Positions 1 through 9,611 of a DNA stretch of 22,446 bases are shown piece by piece. The notes under the pieces are model-generated. The model had not been told where the DNA came from and did not search any database. It saw nothing but the letters and a program-made list of their open reading frames with translations. Source of the stretch: Chromera velia (taxonomy: Eukaryota > Sar > Chromeraceae). The stretch lies in assembly GCA_018398765.1 (NCBI GenBank), contig JAHBMJ010001642.1, positions 5,321-27,766 on the forward strand. Direction: 5' to 3'. Position numbers and translations under genes: made by a program. Each line of letters starts with the position of its first letter. Within the stretch, counting starts at the first letter, position 1.

Positions 1-30
1 GGGGAGGAAGGGAGGGAGGGAGGGAGGGAG
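1..30. repeat. (GGGA)n microsatellite
   Basis: The window opens with a G-rich tract of GGGA units, about five clean copies after an imperfect start. It is a simple repeat with no coding potential. Confidence 0.85.
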
Positions 31-580
31 TGAAAGAGAGAGAATCTCTCGTCAATATGCTTGCCTCTACTGCCTCAAAAAAACAGTGTCACTCCGATTT
101 CTCTCCTTTTTGTGGGTCTTTTTGAAAAAGCACAGGCAATTTTGAAAGAGAGTAGCAAATGCACACGAAAATAAAAACGCCCTTACTCTGACACATCCTG
201 ATTTGGTAAAAAGAAGTGAAACAGGGTTAGAGACGGGGAGACAGATGATCGAACAAGAGAATATCAAGAAGAACTGCAAGTTTCCGCAATAGGTAGGGGC
301 CTCGTTTATTTGAAATAAAATGCCTTGGTGAAAGAAGTGGATGTTTTAGAGAACTGAGTAGGCTAAGCGTTCTTCCATGCCAAACTTGCAGCCAAAATGA
401 CTGTCAGAGGTGCCAAAGGGGACTCCTACATGCAAACGGTTCTTGCAAGCCACATTACCAAAGACCCCGGCACTGAGTGAGTCGGTCGGGCCCACTACCG
501 AGTGTAGACAAATGAGAAAAAAAGTGCGGACAAAATGTGCTCACTGTATTAATTGAGGGGATATAAAACAGCAAGATAAT
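31..580. other. Stretch with no confident gene
   Basis: This stretch is A-rich on the + strand and holds no convincing gene. The only coding-like piece is 392-476, listed separately. A short reading frame on the - strand (67-279) is composed of low-information residues and I do not regard it as a gene. The 5' end of the LINE to the right could lie anywhere between here and position 940. Confidence 0.4.
392..476 (+). other. Doubtful orphan exon
   Basis: An 85-base segment is bounded by a good acceptor (TTGCAG, ending at 391) and a good donor (GTGAGT at 477, with an overlapping GTCGGT at 481). Both signals match those used by the large gene at 12625-22369. It contains an ATG at 397 and reads MTVRGAKGDSYMQTVLASHI and six more residues without a stop. 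A possible next exon after the CTACAG near 655-661 would read about 24 residues before a TAG. I do not recognise the protein. It could be a piece of a host gene interrupted by the LINE, or a chance reading. Confidence 0.18.
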
Positions 581-957
581 ATATCTAAATATAGCTATAA
601 ATTTGTGTGTAAAACATCAAAGATGGTATCTCCTTCTGAGCTTCTACAAAGCTCCTACAGCTACAGCGGCAACCAGTTTGCCAGTGAATTCTCAGTGATC
701 GTTTTCTCGTATTTAGGAGTGAACTGTGGGTAGAGTTCTCATTATTTGACTTCTTCCATCTCCGTCTCTTCTTCTCAAACTCTTTCTTCCCATAGGGATA
801 GCAGATCCACAGGGAAGTGGAAGTGCCCAAGAGGCCCAGCAGGAGGCCAGAGACCAGAGCAAGCCCATGGGGGAGGACGGGCGCAGGGCAGGGCACGCGG
901 ACGCGTCTGATGATGCTGAGGTTACGCTGAAACATATTTTCCGGTCTCAACAAGAAA

Positions 958-2361
958 ATGGATGAGAGAGAGAGAAAGTCGAAGGAAAATCAGGACAAGT
1001 TAAACAACGAAGTCCAAAGGCAGGGCAAGAAAATCCAGAGAGTGGAGACGAGGATCTCCAGACTTGAGAAGAGAGAGACGGGTCGTATGATTGATGATGA
1101 GTTCAAGGCGAGAGAAAGAAAGATCGGTGATCTCGTCATTTGTGGTTTCAACTTCTCCCGATGCACTGCGGTCACGGTCGCCTCTATCACAGATTATGAG
1201 AATGAAAGGAAGAAAGAAGTGCTTGACGGAAACGGAAGATAGGTGAAGCAGGTCGCTTTCCCTCAACAGAGGAAGGACTTCTCGTCTTTTGCCCCTGTTC
1301 GTCTGTTCTTCTCCAATCTGGCCGAGGCTACTGGAAAGGAGAACCCCTCCCAGGTCTCCCAGCAACTCTAGATCCATCACTTCAGGTACTGGATAGAAAA
1401 GGATGGGGGACATAAGGCCGAGATCACTCTGGATTCCAGTGATCGGGGGGACTAGATGGATATAGTGGATTCGGTGAAGGAGAGGGAGGGAGTGAATAGG
1501 GATAGGTCGATCTTCTGGCCCCCTGCAGACTCCAGTTCCCTCTTAATGGATGAGAGGGCAACCACGGGGAGGGTCTTCATCCATCGGGGTACCACTCTAC
1601 TGTTCCGTCTCTTCGTGCGGGTGCAGAAAGCCCTCGATGCGGAGGCGGAGGGGGAGGCTTCCTTCGCCCAACAAGCCCTCATCTCCAAATATGCCCAGGT
1701 CTACCAGGATTGGAATGCTGCAACCAAGGGGCTCAAGGGGGAGAGAGTCGTCACCCGTCATCTCTACGAGTTTCTGTAGGAGTGGCAGACCGGTCTGCCA
1801 GACAGGAGAGAGAGGGATGGGAATGATGAAAGAGAGGGCAGGGGTAGGGACCCCGTTCTCAAGGGTAGTTGGAGGTCCCCCGGTTTTACTGAAGACAGTC
1901 TATCCCCAGAGCCCGTCAGGGCGGACAGACCGGGTGCGAAAAAACGTGGGGCAAGGGGGTTGGGGGGGAATCCGGGCACGGTCGAGAAAGACCAACGTGC
2001 TCGGTCGAAGTTCGGGGGTGAGTGCATCCCGATGAGAGGTGGCTTCAAGGTAGTATCTAGGGAGGCCCCTCGCTCTGGGTTGTTGGGGGCTGATGGGTGG
2101 GAAGGGGGGCCCGCAGCTGAAGAGGATGAGATGAAAAGCATACACTTCAGAGCAGAGGGGTGCGTGATAGGGCAAGTTACGTTCTTTCTGAGATCATTAG
2201 CACAGCAGGGCTCTCAGGCCTCCCCGCCCACCGATGTATCTATGGGAACGGGTCCATTGGGAACAGATGCCTCTGTCATGCAGAGCCTTATGCACATCAA
2301 TGGACTGAAGGGAGGGGAATCGGGGGAAGGGGACGGGGGGGGGCGGCCCCCCCGGCATTGA
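958..2361 (+). pseudogene. LINE ORF1-like frame with four TAG codons
   Basis: A single reading frame runs from ATG 958 to the stop at 2359-2361. It is broken only by four TAG codons (1240, 1369, 1453, 1777), with no TAA, TGA or frame change between them. The first 45 residues are highly charged and predicted coiled coil. They are followed by a segment (IGDLVICGF, then APVRLFFSNL about 50 residues later) that resembles the paired strands of the RRM-like fold in L1-type ORF1 proteins. The 3' part is Gly/Arg-rich and looks disordered. Such proteins bind the element's own RNA. The G9 run at 2335-2343 is a likely point where the frame moves to that of 2344-2918. An upstream acidic frame ending at 962 may be its true N-terminus. 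The family assignment rests on layout, not on a strong motif. Confidence 0.5.
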
Positions 2362-2918
2362 ACTACCCTCAGGGGAGGAAGGGCGGCAGGACCCTTTCTC
2401 TCTGCAGATCATCTCATCCTGCGACGCGGCAGTCTCAGGGGCTCCTGCCAATCAAAGAGCCCCTACCCCACCCAAACCAATTTCTCTCTCCTGCCCTCGC
2501 TCCTGCCGACGACTCGTTACCCCTGTTCCTCTGCCCATCCCTCCAGCCTGCCGATGACTCATTATCCCAGTCCCTCTGCCTATCCCTACAGCCTGCCGAT
2601 GACGTGAGGGGCCACCCCCTCTATGAGAGAAGCGTGTTGCCTGTCTGCCTGCCTGCCTTGGCTCTGCTTCCCCAGCAGCCCCCCTCCAAACCCGGTCCCC
2701 TCGATTTGAACGAGTTGCAACTGGCTCGGGACCGGAAACCAAGAGAGGGCAAAGCTCCTCCCTACCAACTATGCCGCGCACATCAACCAGAGATTGGGGA
2801 GGAGCGGGCCCGGTGGATCGATTCTCCTGTACTTTTGTCAACCGTTTCCGATAGTCAGACAGAAAGGGAAACAGACACAGACAGCCAAGTAGGTGGTAGA
2901 ATAGATAGCCGGATATAA
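2344..2918 (+). pseudogene. Likely 3' continuation of LINE ORF1 in a shifted frame
   Basis: After the G9 run at 2335-2343 the open frame is the next one over. It runs to the stop at 2916-2918, giving about 190 residues that are Pro-, Ser- and Leu-rich. It contains an in-frame 15-residue tandem repeat (units begin PADDSL) coded by a 45-base minisatellite at 2502-2609. No domain is recognised. The segment may be a disordered C-terminal tail of the ORF1 protein. It could also be unrelated open sequence kept open by repeat composition. Confidence 0.3.
2502..2609 (+). repeat. 45-base minisatellite, 2.4 copies, in frame
   Basis: Two full 45-base units (2502-2546, 2547-2591) and an 18-base partial unit begin CCTGCCGAYGAC and end YCCMTCCCTMCAG. 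The unit is a multiple of three and keeps the surrounding frame, so it adds 15 residues per copy. Confidence 0.85.
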
Positions 2919-2934
2919 GGATACTTTTTAGCAT

Positions 2935-4019
2935 GTAGAGAACTGAACCAACAGAAAGGAAATAATCTCTCCTCCGCCTTCATACCCCTCACAAAAAGAA
3001 GACTTAGTCAGCCAGATACGTGGATGGAGTCAATCTTATCGCTGAGAAGAAGGTGGGATGGAAAGGTAGAGAGGCAGCCCGCTTTATCATATAAACTCAT
3101 ACCGGTTTGCTCTCTCTCCTTCCCTCTCTGTGCAGGGAACTTTAAGAAGAACATGCAGAAAATGACCCTCGAGCGGATACGGATTTCCCCCCCCTTTGCT
3201 TGATGCCTCCCCCTCCTGAATTTTGTCCCAGGTGGGACGGGTTGCTTTGTGCTGACCAGGCCTTTGCAGGAATTCTTGAGCCGGAGGTATGGAGAACTGT
3301 GCAGAAAGGAAAGGGGAGGGTTCGTTCTTGGAAGGCAGAAAGGCATGCAGTTAGACAGACGATGAGCACCAACAGATGGAGCGCACTTCAGGCAGAAACA
3401 GATGAGTTCGCAGAAAAGCCTTATACAGATACATTAGACAGACGGCCCTTTCAGTGTCTTTCCTTTTTGCCTCACTCTTGAAGAGAAACTTCATGAAAGA
3501 AGATCGAGGCAGACACAGAGGAAAAATACGAGGAGAAGGTCTAATAAGAGCAGGAGAAAGGTACGGACAAGGAAGAATCCAGATAGGCAGCAACGAATTA
3601 ACCATACGTATTTACTGTATGATACATCTTTTCCATGTACATGTGTTCCAGGGGGGACCTCCGTGCCTCTCTCTCCCTGTTGCCTCTCAGTTTGCTTTTG
3701 GTCGGTCCTCATCTGTTATCCTCCCCCCTTCTTTTGTATCTATGGATTTTTGTCATGGTTCCGTTCAACCCTCCGCCCCAACCCTCTGCTCGCTTCCATT
3801 ACTTTCCCCTTCTCCATCTCATTTTCTTCCCCCCCCGCCACCTCCCCCTCTGCCTCCTTCCCTGGAGGCTCCTCGTCCCCCTCCTGAACCTCCTCCTCCT
3901 CCTCCTCCTCCTCCTCCTCCTCCTCCTCGGATTTATGGTATGTATATTTGTTCTTATATTGATGGTGTAGACTCTTTCCTTTCTCTGCCTGCTGATTAGG
4001 AAGGAGGATATGCAAATTA
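2935..4019. other. Low-complexity spacer inside the LINE
   Basis: No conserved domain is visible in this stretch. From about 3655 to 3930 the + strand is pyrimidine-rich and reads as poly-Pro or poly-Leu depending on frame. The frame 3454-3999 is open only because of this composition. The mirrored poly-Glu and poly-Arg readings of the other strand are shadows. It probably represents LINE sequence between the ORFs. Confidence 0.45.
3889..3928. repeat. (CCT)n trinucleotide repeat
   Basis: About thirteen uninterrupted CCT units. They give Pro, Leu or Ser runs on the + strand and Glu, Arg or Gly runs on the other strand, which explains several long but meaningless frames across it. Confidence 0.95.
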
Positions 4020-4734
4020 ATGAGGGGAAGAAGACAAACAGGCAGGCTTCTTTTCGCACTCCTCTCTTACTTTCATACCTCCTCCCTCCATCCTCACCCC
4101 CACCTTCTTCAACTCGCTCTTCTTCCTACTCTGCCCCCGGTTCTGGCATGGGAAAAGAAGGGGAAGCTAAGGAACACTAGTAAGGAACAGGAAAAGGGGG
4201 GTGGTGAGAAGCCAGGCAGCCGGAGGCACTCGAGTTCTCCTTCGCACGCTTTTCCCTTTCTTTCTCCTTCTTCTCTTTTCTGTCCAGTCTTCCTTTCTAC
4301 TCCCCCGGACGAGCCACCGCCTCTCAACTTTGCTGTTCCTGCTCCTTCTCCACCTGCCTCACTTCCATTTCCCTTCACTCCACCTCCAGTTGCACCCCCT
4401 CCTTTTTGCTCCTCCCTGTCCTCTCTGCCTGTTGTTCAAGCGGCCTGCGGACCAAGTTACGGTGTTCTTCATGGTGCTTCTTTTTTCTCCTCAGCTTCCT
4501 CTCTCCCTCTCCCTCCGCCCATCCGTTCTCGTTCTGCTTTTTCCTTCCTACCCCCCCCGCAGAGAGAATATGGACAGGGGGAGCAGCAGTCGAACAGACA
4601 GGCCTCAGGTAGCAAATTGGGAAACAAAGAGAAAAGTAAAGGGAGAGAGAGATATGATGCAAAGAAGAGAAATGAAAAGAGAGAGAAAGGTAAGGAAAAG
4701 CCCGACAAGCAGGGCCGTAACAGACGGGGGGGGG
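4020..4734 (+). other. Pro/Ser-rich, then basic, N-terminal part of LINE ORF2 (possible)
   Basis: The frame from ATG 4020 is Pro/Ser-rich and then turns strongly basic (Lys/Arg/Glu) up to a G9 run at 4726-4734. Beyond that run the Cys-rich domain lies in the next frame, so the natural ORF2 may have crossed here. The alternative is the other open frame (4201 onward, with an ATG at 4570), which reaches the Cys-rich domain without a shift and is also basic just before it. The sequence does not settle which is original. Confidence 0.3.
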
Positions 4735-5712
4735 AATTATAAAGGGAAATGTTGTAACTGCAAGGCCTCAGCAGACGGATGTCGTCTGTTATCCAGATGC
4801 TCATGCGCTAGAGGGTCGGAATCTCTCCCAGCAAGACCCTGTGTCGATTGCGACTGTCTCGAAAAGGGGTGCTGCAATAACCCCCTAAATGGAAAGAATC
4901 TCAAATTTACCCCTCGACGAGAGCTGTATAAAGACAGACAACAAGAAAGAGAACGCCGTAGGAGGAGATATGAACATGATTTTCTGTCCTCGCCTTCCCC
5001 TTCTTCCTCTTCTTCTGTCTTTGATTCTTCCTTCTCTTCTTCTAGATCTTCTGATAACAGGGATGAGGAGGACCGAGCCCTCATACATGGAGGTTCACGC
5101 TCTTCTGCAAGAATTCGTGCAGTGAGGGGCAGAAAAAGAAAGAGAAGAGAATATGATTTTTGGAGGAGGGGCGCTTCCGACTTCGCATGGATAAGCGCAG
5201 ATCAACTAAAAAAAGATGAAAAGCGTCTCAGACTGGTGTGTACCTTCTGGGCCGGTTGCAGGAAAGCATGCAGACTCAGAAAGTGTGAAGTTTCAGACCA
5301 ACAAAAGCGTCATGCAGGTTCTCCTTCCGATCTTCCCCCCCCTCTGGTTACAATGTCGTTGTTCTCCTCCTCCTCCTCCTCCTCTTCTCCTTCTTCCTCA
5401 TCCTCCTCCTCTTCTTCTTCTTCTTCTTCTTCTTCTTCTTCTAAGACTTCTTTTTCTTCTTCTTCTTCTGCTTCTGTTTCTTTTTTTTCTTCCTCTTTTG
5501 CTTCGGCGTTTGCATGTGCTTCTGCCTCTGCCCCACCGGCGCGCCCCTCCGCAACCTCTTCAATCCCTCAATGGGTCTTTCAGCCGTCCCCTCCCTCCTT
5601 TCTCTTCCCTTCTGCATCCTCATCCTCCTACAATGCTTTCTCTCCTTCTTACGACGTGAGGTCTGGTCTCATGGCTTCAGGAAGAAGGAAACTTACAATA
5701 AAAACGGTAAAT
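4570..5712 (+). pseudogene. LINE ORF2 N-terminal region: CXC-like Cys cluster and Ser run
   Basis: From ATG 4570 the frame reads a basic leader, then a Cys-rich block at 4741-4890 with the pattern KGKCCNCKA...C....RCSCARG...PC..CDC...GCCNN. The spacing and the ending resemble the zinc-binding CXC (tesmin/TSO1-like) repeat, a fold also carried by some transposable elements. A Ser/Arg-rich stretch follows, then an almost pure Ser run (about 5363-5470) coded by TCC/TCT. The frame ends at a TAA (5713) directly before the endonuclease, whose first strand (LTIKTVN) is still in this frame. The endonuclease continues after the TAA in the same frame, so this region was fused to it. A nucleic-acid-binding role is inferred from the cysteine pattern. 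Confidence 0.55.
5363..5470 (+). repeat. (TCC)n/(TTC)n tract coding a Ser run
   Basis: A near-continuous run of TCC and TCT codons lies within the open ORF2 frame, interrupted by a Pro and a Lys-Thr-Ser-Phe break. It was probably expanded by replication slippage. Confidence 0.9.
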
Positions 5713-6640
5713 TAAAATGGGGGGGGGCTAGGGTCACGCATACGAAGCAAAGCTCTTGAGCGGTGGCTGGCCGCTTGCCAGGCAGACATTGTGGTGTTAG
5801 CTGAAACGAAGTGCCCCTCCATGCCTGTAAGAACATCCACTCACACAGGGCATAATTTCGATCACTTTGAGTGGTTGAGAAGGAAAATCAAAGTGGAAGG
5901 GTCGAGAAGGAAAGCCACAACCATCGGGGAAGCAAAGACAAGGGGTGTATACATTCTAGTTAGGAATTTTTTAGTTCATGAACTGTAGCCAAGGTGGGAG
6001 CTGGTGGGTCAAAATCTGGTCCGTCTGTCAGTGAGTGCCTTCTCCCTCAGAGGGAGGGGAGTCAGCCACGAGAGTCCTCCATGTTTTCGGTGTGTACTTT
6101 CTACTTAGAGGGTCTGACCTGAAACAGAGAGACAGGGAGCTAAGAGACAGAGAGAGAGAGGGTGTGATCGATGCACTGTGTCAGGTACCTCTCGAGGATT
6201 TACATATCCTGGTTGGGGACATGAACGGCAAGCTCGGGACTCGGATGCTGGAAGGGCTGACTTAGGAAAGAATACTATATCCCACTGATGAAAGCAGAGA
6301 AGAGAACAAAGTTGATGCTTGTAAGCCCTCTCGATTGTCAGCTTGCAGTCATGGCAGTCAACCTAACAAGCAAAGGATTCCGAATTGGCTGATCCATCTT
6401 TGTGAACGCTCTAACTCAATTCCTCTCCACGGCCTGTCTTTGAAATATGAGAGGCTGGGTGTTTGAATATGAGAGGCCCGTGCCCTTTTTTTTAAAGCAG
6501 GAGAAGAAACAACAGCGATTGATCACTTTTTTGTAGATCCTTTTCTTTTGATAGTCTGGTCCTCTGCCACTTCAAACCTGGAAGCTGACTTTGCCCCACA
6601 ATATGTTGTTCTTTCTCTTTCTTTTTTTCTTGATTCATCT
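5680..6640 (+). pseudogene. LINE APE-type endonuclease domain (ORF2)
   Basis: The domain nicks target DNA so the RT can prime on it. Visible landmarks: LTIKTVN and GLGSRIRSKALERWL at the N-terminus; ADIVVLAETKC, carrying the catalytic Glu of the family's Q/E-T-K motif; VGDMNGKLG (about 6220), matching the GDFN motif; and IDHFFVDP (about 6520) followed by an ADFAPQYVVL segment where the family normally has SDHxPV. The catalytic His of that last motif is therefore not visible. Stops lie at 5713 (TAA), 5986 and 6263 (TAG), and two TGA codons lie near 6464-6472. The frame changes once between about 6030 and 6075. The domain is recognisable along its whole length but cannot be made as one protein. 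Confidence 0.75.
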
Positions 6641-6929
6641 CCTCCCCCTATATCTTCTGATCCTCCACATACCCCCACGGGTAAAAAGAAAATCTCTTTT
6701 CTCCCCCTTCTCCTCACTGTAAATAGAACTTCCTCGGTGACTGATGACGAAATGATTCCTCTCGCCAGAGCGGTCCTGCCGTTCTCTGAAACGGTTTTTC
6801 CCGGCTTGTTTGATAGAGGGGTAAACGAACTAGTACGGAACTATGTGAAAGAAGTCAAGTTGTTTCCCCTATCCTACCTCCCCCTAATCCACCACCCCCT
6901 CCCCCACAACCATTTCCCCTTCAGAATGT

Positions 6930-7350
6930 TCCCCCCCCCAACTCTCTCAGTAAGGCTTCTTATCTTGAGCAATTGGAACAGTTGGGTCTTTCCTGGGAAG
7001 AAAGGCTGGCAGACAGCAAAGTGGGTGCAGTGGTAGATAGGGGAAAGGCATTCAAGAAAAGAAGACAATCTGAGAGAAAACAGAGCATCCGTCAAGCTTG
7101 GTGGGACCCGCAATGCCGCCTGATATATTTAAAGGTGAAAGAGGCTGAGGAAAAGGCAAGACATGTCCCAAACCCTTCCCACTCTCTACAAAAAGAATGT
7201 GTCAAACTGAGAAAGGAAAGAGCTCGACTGTTTACAGCAAAAAGGAGTAAGCTTGAGCAACAGACAGCAGAGAGACTAGCTAGAGAAGCAGCAGTTGACC
7301 CCTCAAAAGTTTGGCAATGGAACAGGAAAATCAAAACACAGACCCGCTGC
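6930..7350 (+). pseudogene. LINE ORF2 linker between endonuclease and RT
   Basis: The segment reads QAWWDPQCRLIYLKVKEAEE and a helical Lys/Arg/Glu-rich stretch ending KVWQWNRKIK. This matches the usual pattern between endonuclease and RT of APE-type LINEs: W-W-(D/N)-x-x-C, then a long charged helix, then (D/N)P..(F/V)W. The frame changes at a C9 run (6931-6939) on its left and near 7345 on its right. Confidence 0.7.
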
Positions 7351-8689
7351 ATCTTCCTTCACTCAGTTCTGGGCAGGGGTCTTCGACGGTCCTGGTCTTC
7401 CGCCTGCACCTGTTGGTCTGGCTTTCCCTCCTCCTTCTCAGCCCGCCTTCTCTATACACATGATTGAGGAAACACTGACAGGAATTGATCCAAAGAAGGC
7501 GCTGGGTTTGGATGGGGTTGGCCCCTGTCACCTCTCGTTATGTTTTGGTTTTTTTCCTCTCTCCCGCTTGCTGCTCTTTGTCTTTTTCAATTTGTTTCAC
7601 CCTAGGTTGCACCTTAAAGTTTTTTCTTTTTAGCTTGAATGCTGGAATATATTGTGCATTGCTTCAGACCCCAAGGGCCCGCCGAGTCTCGACTGTAACA
7701 AATGGCGCCCGATCTACATTGTGGGGCTTCTGGGTAAGATTTTTGCTTTATTGATGGACTCAAAGATCAGGAAGGAGGTGAAAATTGATAAAAGGCAGCT
7801 TGGCTTCAGACAAAGGGTAGGGACAAGGGAGGCCTTCACTGTTCTGTCTTCGTTAATTCTTAGCTCCAAAAAGAAGAAGAGCCCTCTGATTGCCATGTTT
7901 ATTAATTTTAGCAAGGCGTTTGATAGAGTTCCTCAGGTCAAAATATTAGAGAGGCTCAGGGAGGAAGGAGTAAGCTAAGCCGATGTTTGGATGATTCATT
8001 CGATGTATAGTCAGGTGAAGGCTTCGGTGGATGGGGCAACAGAATGCTTTCTAGAAGGCGGAGGAGTAAAACAAGGCGATCCTCTCTCTCCTCTCCTCTT
8101 TCTTCTTTTCATCAACAATCTGTATAAGTCTATCAGCTCCGATAATGAAAACATAAATCAAAGCTTAGCTGGGGGTACTGATAGAGAGACTCCTGTCAGA
8201 CTGTCTGACGTTTTAATCGAAAGCATCGGATATGCTAACGACCTTGTTCTGTTTGCTCACAGTGCTTCAGACTTACAGAAATGTCTGTTTTGCCTCGAGG
8301 ACTATTGTAAGGAGCACGGCCTGAAGGTGAATTTAAAGAAGACAAAAGTTATGCGTCTCTTCTCCCCCTACCCCAACCTAGTGCCCCGAACCTCTTTTCT
8401 TTATGAAGGCAGACCAGTGGAAGCGGTGAGTAAATATAAGTATTTAGGCAACTGGGTTTTTGAGGGCGAGGACCTTAGCAAGACAGTCGAAGCCCGCATT
8501 GAGGTGGCAGAGAAGGCTTTGAGGGCTGTGTTTAGTACTCTCTCTTCTCTAGGCTTTGTTTCTCCCTTTTCTAAAATTACTTTGTTCAAGGCCTTCTGGC
8601 TGCCAGTCGTGCTGTATGGACTGGAAACGATCCTGCTGAGAAAGACAGATGTTGCCTGCCTCGATATATTACAGTTACGTTTTGTTTGA
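7350..8689 (+). pseudogene. LINE reverse transcriptase domain (ORF2)
   Basis: One frame carries the RT blocks in order: AFSIHMIEETLTGIDPKKAL with GLDG (block 0), KWRPIYIVGLLGKIF (blocks 1-2), QLGFR, FINFSKAFDRV (motif A), GGVKQGDPLSPLL (motif B), YANDLVLFA (motif C), GLKVNLKKTKVM (D) and YKYLG (E), then a thumb-like helical region. Motif A normally has Asp where FIN has Asn (7904-7906). Motif C is normally (F/Y)ADD but reads YAND (8231-8242). Both catalytic aspartates are replaced, so the copy is dead even apart from its stops at 7631 (TAG), 7976 (TAA) and 8687 (TGA). The family is certain as LINE-type RT; the clade is not. Confidence 0.88.
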
Positions 8690-9611
8690 TGTTGTTTTGG
8701 TCTCTCCCATCACTCCTTTGTTTCGCCCTCCCTTCTCTCTCTCTCTCTCGTCAAGCCATTCAGTTCTCTACTTAGTAAGTTGAGTGGGGGTTTCATCCAA
8801 TGCATCAAATCGATTGACCGTGCTCTACCTCGGGCAGTGTGGAATGAGTGCTTGGCTGGCTCATGTGAACCCTTCGTTAAGACAGTAAAATGGCTGACCG
8901 TTCCATTAGATTGCTCCCTTTTGTGGCCTCCATTGCCAAGCACGGTAGGGGATAAGTTTAAAAGGAAGGGTAAGGGTAGAAGGAAAAGGGCGGCAAAAAA
9001 GATCGTAGACTGAGAGTGCCTGGCTGTCCGACTGGTTGAAAGAAGAAACTAAAAACGTTAGAGACAGAGACAGAATTTTTTCCCACCTTGCGAATCTCTC
9101 CCCTTTCCAATCAAAGAATCCGTCCAGACAGCGTTTGGCCATGCACCTTTTGAGTGAAAGGAAATGGCGTCCGAGAAGTGAAATGATAGAGTACAGTGTT
9201 GAACGTCTGCCAAAGAGTCTGTTGCAGTCCTCCGCAGGCTTTCGTACGCTTTTCAGGGCTCTCACAGGGGGGGATATAGATAGAACCCAACCGGAACGGC
9301 TGTGTGATAAATGTTTGTCCTCCTCGCGTATGATCAAAGATGAGGTTCATGTTCTGACGGAATATAAGGACACAGAAAGGGAACGGAACAGGCTGAAAGA
9401 ACTATATAAAATTACAAAGCAGAAAGCGCTCATTGACATAAGAATACAGATCGCACAACGCATTGCAGGTACAACCGGGAGAGGCACTTCTGATAATAAG
9501 AAAAAAATGAAGGATATGGTGTTGCTGTTGTGCACAATTCTGCCTAGAAGCGGTTTCAAAACTATAGCCAACTGTCTCAAGAAGGTCCATTCTGTCGATA
9601 AGGCAAGTTGA
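8690..9611 (+). pseudogene. LINE ORF2 C-terminal region with Cys/His segment
   Basis: The RT frame stays open after the TGA at 8687 up to a stop at 9011-9013. From there the coding frame shifts and runs to the natural-looking stop at 9609-9611. Its second half holds a C-x2-C...H segment (LCDKC at 9300-9314, then EVHVLTEY), which resembles the CCHC-like tail of many APE LINEs. The expected last Cys is Tyr (9363-9365). The end is basic and helical. The role in LINEs is thought to be RNA or template binding. Confidence 0.6.

Noticed and set aside
585-953. A - strand frame of 122 codons with a hydrophobic stretch (GLALVSGLLLGLLG) followed by a basic tail, like a small single-pass membrane protein
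   Set aside because: It overlaps an acidic, Gln/Glu-rich + strand frame that runs toward the LINE ORF1 and may be its N-terminus. No homologue or promoter is recognised. It remains possible but unsupported.
958-1779. Reassignment of UAG to an amino acid, suggested by the TAG-only stops
   Set aside because: The ISP-like gene ends in TAG and the ligase gene model contains no internal TAG, so ordinary decay of the LINE is simpler.
3740-4059. Long - strand frames rich in Glu or Arg
   Set aside because: They are the reverse reading of the (CCT)n repeat and of pyrimidine-rich DNA, not genes.
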